Assembly (NCBI GenBank): GCA_043812055.1
Contig: JBDRMN010000074.1
Span: 1-7,939, forward strand
Length of the DNA: 7,939 bases
Reading direction: 5' to 3'
Origin: JBDRMN01 sp043812055
Lineage (GTDB): Bacteria; Patescibacteriota; Gracilibacteria; JAHISY01
Every line of letters begins with the position of its first letter. Positions within the stretch are counted from its first letter, which is position 1. The position numbers were made by a program, and so were the translations under genes. The notes below the pieces were generated by a model that was not told the origin of the DNA, made no database searches, and saw only the letters and a program-made list of their open reading frames with translations. Below, one piece after another: positions 5,540 to 7,939 of the stretch.

Positions 5540-6904
5540 ATGCAACAGTTCTCTTGTATCGCGTGCAAAAAAAATTATCCTCTCTCTGAGATCCGTTTCG
5601 TCTGCGAATGCGGAGGTTTACTCGATCTCGTGCAGCCGCTGGATGAGCTGAAGAAACAAGATCTGAAGAAAATTTTTGACGAGCGTTTAGGTGCGCGAGA
5701 ATTACCGGATAGCTCCGGTGTTTGGCGCTACCGGGAACTTTTATTCAATGCGAAAATCCCCCCCAACCCCCCTTTCATAAAGGGGGGTGCGAAGCAATCG
5801 CTTGCCAAGCAGAACCAAGATTCCAGAGCGGGGGGATTCATTATTTCACGAAACGAAGGTAATACTCGTCTTTATCCCGTTGAAAAACTTTCGGCAGAAC
5901 TCGGCATCAAACTTTCTTTTAAGCACGAAGGTGAGAATCCAACCGCCAGCTTCAAGGATCGCGGTATGACTGTTGCCGTTTCGGCCGGAGCGGCCGCGGG
6001 TTGTCGCAATTTTATATGCGCCTCAACTGGTAACACCTCCGCCTCACTGGCAAGCTACTGTTCATCCGCGGGGCTGAACGGAATCGTGATTATTCCCGAA
6101 GGCAAAATTGCCTACGGGAAGCTCAGCCAGGCACTCGCCTACGGCGCGAAAGTGCTGCAAGTGCAGGGTGATTTCGATGTGGCGATGAAGCTCGTGCAAG
6201 AGCTCGGTGATAAGTTTGATCGGGAGAATCCAGCCGAAAGTGTGTACGTGCTGAATTCTTTGAATCCTTTCCGCGTAGAGGGTCAGAAAACGATTATTCT
6301 GGAATTACTCCAACAGCTGAACTGGCAGGCGCCTGATTGGATCGTCTGTCCGGCGGGAAATCTCGGGAATGTATCCGCGTTCGGTAAAGCAATTGCTGAA
6401 GCCCATGCGCTTGGCTTGATCGATAAAATACCACGACTAGCGGCTGTTCAAGCCAGCGGTGCCAATCCTTTCTTCAAATATTTCGAAAGTGGTTGGAAAA
6501 AGTTCGAAGCGGTTGATAACCCTGAAACCATCGCGACCGCGATCAAAATCGGCAATCCGATCAGCCATCCCCGGGCCCGTCGCGCGATCGAGGAAACGAG
6601 TGGGGTCGTGCTCGAAGCAAGTGAAGATGAAATCATGGATGCCAAAGCGGCAATCGACGCTGTGGGGATTGGCTGCGAGCCTGCCTCAGCCTGTTCGCTC
6701 GCCGGAGTCCGACAGTTGGTCAAGCAGGGCAAGATCAAGCAGGGCGATGCAGTCGTGGGAATTCTCACCGGCCATTTATTGAAAGACCCTGACGCCACGA
6801 TCAATTATCACACTGGTAAAATCGATGCTGTCGAAGCGGCGCAGGCCAATCAGCCCGTTCAAATCGAAGCCAAGGTCGAAGCGGTTTTGGCAGTTGTCGG
6901 TTAA
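5540..6904 (+). CDS. thrC: Threonine synthase with in-frame repeat insertion
   Basis: The 454-residue product converts O-phosphohomoserine to threonine and phosphate, the last step of threonine synthesis, using pyridoxal phosphate in the cytosol. The N-terminus is a zinc ribbon (C6, C9, C22, C24), as in the archaeal-type branch of the family. The fold-type II PLP domain shows ENPTASFKDRG with the cofactor lysine K139, STGNTSAS (162-169) and the phosphate-binding loop PAGNLGN (271-277). Residues 73-100 come from an 84-bp palindromic element. Without it the chain would run from WRYRELL straight to ISRNEGNT, the normal family arrangement. The reading frame stays open and all catalytic motifs remain, so the enzyme is probably active. 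The ATG at 5540 fits because the zinc ribbon begins at once; no Shine-Dalgarno sequence is present. argF follows after 10 bases, suggesting one transcript. A PLP-dependent relative such as cysteate synthase is possible but less likely. Confidence 0.9.
   Translation: MQQFSCIACKKNYPLSEIRFVCECGGLLDLVQPLDELKKQDLKKIFDERLGARELPDSSGVWRYRELLFNAKIPPNPPFIKGGAKQSLAKQNQDSRAGGFIISRNEGNTRLYPVEKLSAELGIKLSFKHEGENPTASFKDRGMTVAVSAGAAAGCRNFICASTGNTSASLASYCSSAGLNGIVIIPEGKIAYGKLSQALAYGAKVLQVQGDFDVAMKLVQELGDKFDRENPAESVYVLNSLNPFRVEGQKTIILELLQQLNWQAPDWIVCPAGNLGNVSAFGKAIAEAHALGLIDKIPRLAAVQASGANPFFKYFESGWKKFEAVDNPETIATAIKIGNPISHPRARRAIEETSGVVLEASEDEIMDAKAAIDAVGIGCEPASACSLAGVRQLVKQGKIKQGDAVVGILTGHLLKDPDATINYHTGKIDAVEAAQANQPVQIEAKVEAVLAVVG
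5755..5838. repeat. 84-bp palindromic element inserted in frame in thrC
   Basis: The ends AATCCCCCC (5755-5763) and GGGGGGATT (5830-5838) are perfect 9-bp inverted repeats. Inside, CCCCCCTTT (5767-5775) and AAAGGGGGG (5779-5787) form a second 9-bp stem with loop CAT, and AAGC/GCTT around 5793-5804 can form a small third one. The length, 84 bases, is exactly 28 codons, with no stop in the thrC frame. It encodes the Pro-rich IPPNPPFIKGG and a polar stretch ending AGGF. Peptides like NPPFIKGG are known to me as translations of dispersed palindromic repeats in many bacteria, so this is probably a small non-autonomous element. Confidence 0.8.
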
Positions 6905-6914
6905 AATTTAAGCC

Positions 6915-7802
6915 ATGCAAAAAGATTTTATTTCCATCACCGATCTGAGCCCGGAGGAATTAACCGAAATTCTCGACATGGGATCAGATCAAAAACACGG
7001 GGTTACTTCCGAGATTTTGCGTAACAAGCACGTCGCCCTCGTCTTCGAGAAGCCCAGCCTGCGGACGAAGGCCAGTTTCGAGACAGGTGTTCGGGAGCTT
7101 GGCGGAACTTTCTCTTACTTCAGTCCCGCCGAAAGCGGTCGTCTCGGTGAACGTGAAAGCGTGGGGGATTTCGCGCGAACGCTGAGTCAGTATTTCGAGG
7201 TAATCGTCGCCCGGGTTTACGATCACGCCGCACTGGAGAAGCTGGCAGCCAGTGCCAATATCCCGGTCATCAACGCCCTTTCCGGCAAAGAACATCCCTG
7301 TCAGGTCCTGGGCGATCTGCTGACTATCCGGGAATGCCTGGGCAGACTCGCTGATTTCAAACTGGCTTTTCTCGGCGATGGTAACAACGTCGCGTACTCA
7401 CTCGCTCTGGCAGCCAATTTATTAGGATTCGAATTTATCCTGGCTGGCCCCAAGAAGTACCAGCTCAAACAGGGGAAGATTCAACAAACCGAAGACGTCG
7501 CCGCAGCGCTGCAGAATGCCGACGTGGTCTACACCGACGCCTGGACCAGTATGGGTGATGAGAGCGAAGTGCAGCAACGGGAAACCATTTTTCAGCCCTA
7601 CCAGCTAAACGCGGATGCCCTGAAACAAGCCAAGCCGGAAGCGATCGTGATGCACTGCCTGCCCGCCCACCGGGGCAAGGAAATCACCGATGATGTCATT
7701 GACGGACCTCAATCCGTCGTCTTCGACCAAGCCGCCAATCGCCTCCCCGTCCAAAAAGCCATCCTGATCAAGCTCATTACTCATGTAGCGGCTAATAAGT
7801 GA
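6915..7802 (+). CDS. argF: Ornithine carbamoyltransferase
   Basis: The 295-residue product makes citrulline from ornithine and carbamoyl phosphate in arginine synthesis. Length is near the usual 300-330. The carbamoyl-phosphate site is SLRT (48-51) within FEKPSLRTKASFE, where the classical form is STRT; Leu at this place occurs in other carbamoyltransferases. HPCQ (127-130), the DGNNVAYS segment (155-162), the ornithine-specific DAWTSMG (208-214), HCLPAHRG (247-254) with catalytic C248, and the NR pair (275-276) are all present. The SMG loop favours ornithine over aspartate or acetylornithine as substrate. The ATG at 6915 lies 10 bases after the thrC stop with no Shine-Dalgarno sequence, so it may be translated by coupling. 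No other arginine gene is in view, so biosynthetic use is inferred. The stop is five bases from an insertion-sequence-like hairpin, yet the C-terminal NR motif and last helix are intact. Confidence 0.93.
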   Translation: MQKDFISITDLSPEELTEILDMGSDQKHGVTSEILRNKHVALVFEKPSLRTKASFETGVRELGGTFSYFSPAESGRLGERESVGDFARTLSQYFEVIVARVYDHAALEKLAASANIPVINALSGKEHPCQVLGDLLTIRECLGRLADFKLAFLGDGNNVAYSLALAANLLGFEFILAGPKKYQLKQGKIQQTEDVAAALQNADVVYTDAWTSMGDESEVQQRETIFQPYQLNADALKQAKPEAIVMHCLPAHRGKEITDDVIDGPQSVVFDQAANRLPVQKAILIKLITHVAANK

Positions 7803-7806
7803 AACT

Positions 7807-7828
7807 CTCCGGGTCGGTAGACCCGGAG
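7807..7828. other. Perfect hairpin after argF, probable insertion-sequence right end or terminator
   Basis: CTCCGGGTC (7807-7815) and GACCCGGAG (7820-7828) form a perfect 9-bp stem with loop GGTA. It begins four bases after the argF stop and ends two bases before the transposase stop on the other strand. Neither strand has a proper T run after it. IS200/IS605 elements carry subterminal hairpins that their transposase recognises, and the right-end hairpin lies just beyond tnpA, exactly as here. Serving both convergent genes as a terminator is the alternative. Confidence 0.6.
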
Positions 7829-7830
7829 CA

Positions 7831-7939
7831 TCAGCCTAAGTCAAGCTGCGCTTGTCCAAAATCTTGCTTACCCTGTTGTTGGATGTAGGCGTGGATGATT
7901 TTTTCGGTCACACCCACAGTGGAGACAAAGTAACCGTCA
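7831..7939 (-). CDS. tnpA: IS200/IS605-type Y1 transposase, C-terminal end (partial)
   Basis: The minus strand from the right edge encodes 35 residues ending in TGA (7833-7831). They begin DGYFVSTVG and continue TEKIIHAYIQQQG, the conserved end of the Y1 transposase family (single-strand DNA HUH endonucleases). The Tyr of AYIQQQ (residue 18 of this fragment) is in the place of the catalytic tyrosine, and the Gln four residues later matches the metal-binding glutamine. Only the last part of the roughly 130-150-residue protein is in the window, so its integrity is unknown. It converges with argF, and a hairpin fitting an IS200 right end lies just beyond its stop. Confidence 0.75.
   Translation of the reverse strand, partial: DGYFVSTVGVTEKIIHAYIQQQGKQDFGQAQLDLG

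Noticed and set aside
5755..5838. Idea that the C-run/G-run hairpin marks a frameshift or pseudogene in thrC.
   Set aside because: The frame is continuous through the element and all PLP-enzyme motifs follow in the same frame.

Overview
This window reads as a piece of a bacterial chromosome of medium G+C content, with three recognisable housekeeping genes and several palindromic or tandem-repeat elements. The recognisable genes are mfd (transcription-repair coupling factor), thrC (threonine synthase, PLP enzyme with an N-terminal zinc ribbon) and argF (ornithine carbamoyltransferase). All use ordinary stop codons, including TGA as stop. Four of the five intact genes have no clear Shine-Dalgarno sequence. 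The repeats and the unrecognised proteins would suit an uncultivated or candidate-phylum bacterium, but nothing in the sequence fixes the lineage.

Layout. Positions 1-287 hold no clear gene. They carry a perfect 30-bp palindrome, a 14-bp imperfect tandem repeat, a promoter candidate (TTGACA, 17 bp, TAAACT) and a small stem-loop with a short T run, all upstream of mfd (288-3599, TTG start). Next is a 337-residue soluble protein of unknown function (3718-4731), built from degenerate helical repeats keyed on Pro-(6)-Ile/Val. A 107-residue three-helix membrane protein lies on the minus strand (5173-4850), with a perfect AAGGAG ribosome binding site and a hairpin just after its stop. The region 3600-5539 is visibly poorer in G+C than its flanks (for example 23 of 60 bases in the row at 3721 against 35 of 60 in the row at 1981). 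Positions 5174-5539 are non-coding and contain a GC-rich composite palindrome, a 16-bp stem-loop and four tandem ACACTA units.

thrC (5540-6904) and argF (6915-7802) are 10 bases apart and probably cotranscribed, supplying threonine synthesis and the citrulline-forming step of arginine synthesis. thrC carries an 84-bp palindromic element inserted in frame, adding 28 codons to a loop before the PLP domain. Five bases after argF is a strong hairpin, followed by the C-terminal end of an IS200/IS605-type Y1 transposase running in from the right edge on the minus strand. The hairpin is probably the right-end structure of that insertion sequence.

The items most worth a second look are the in-frame palindromic insertion in thrC, the orphan repeat protein, and the shared arrangement of a palindrome followed by a CTA-rich repeat upstream of both mfd and thrC. 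No complete novel defence or mobile system is visible.
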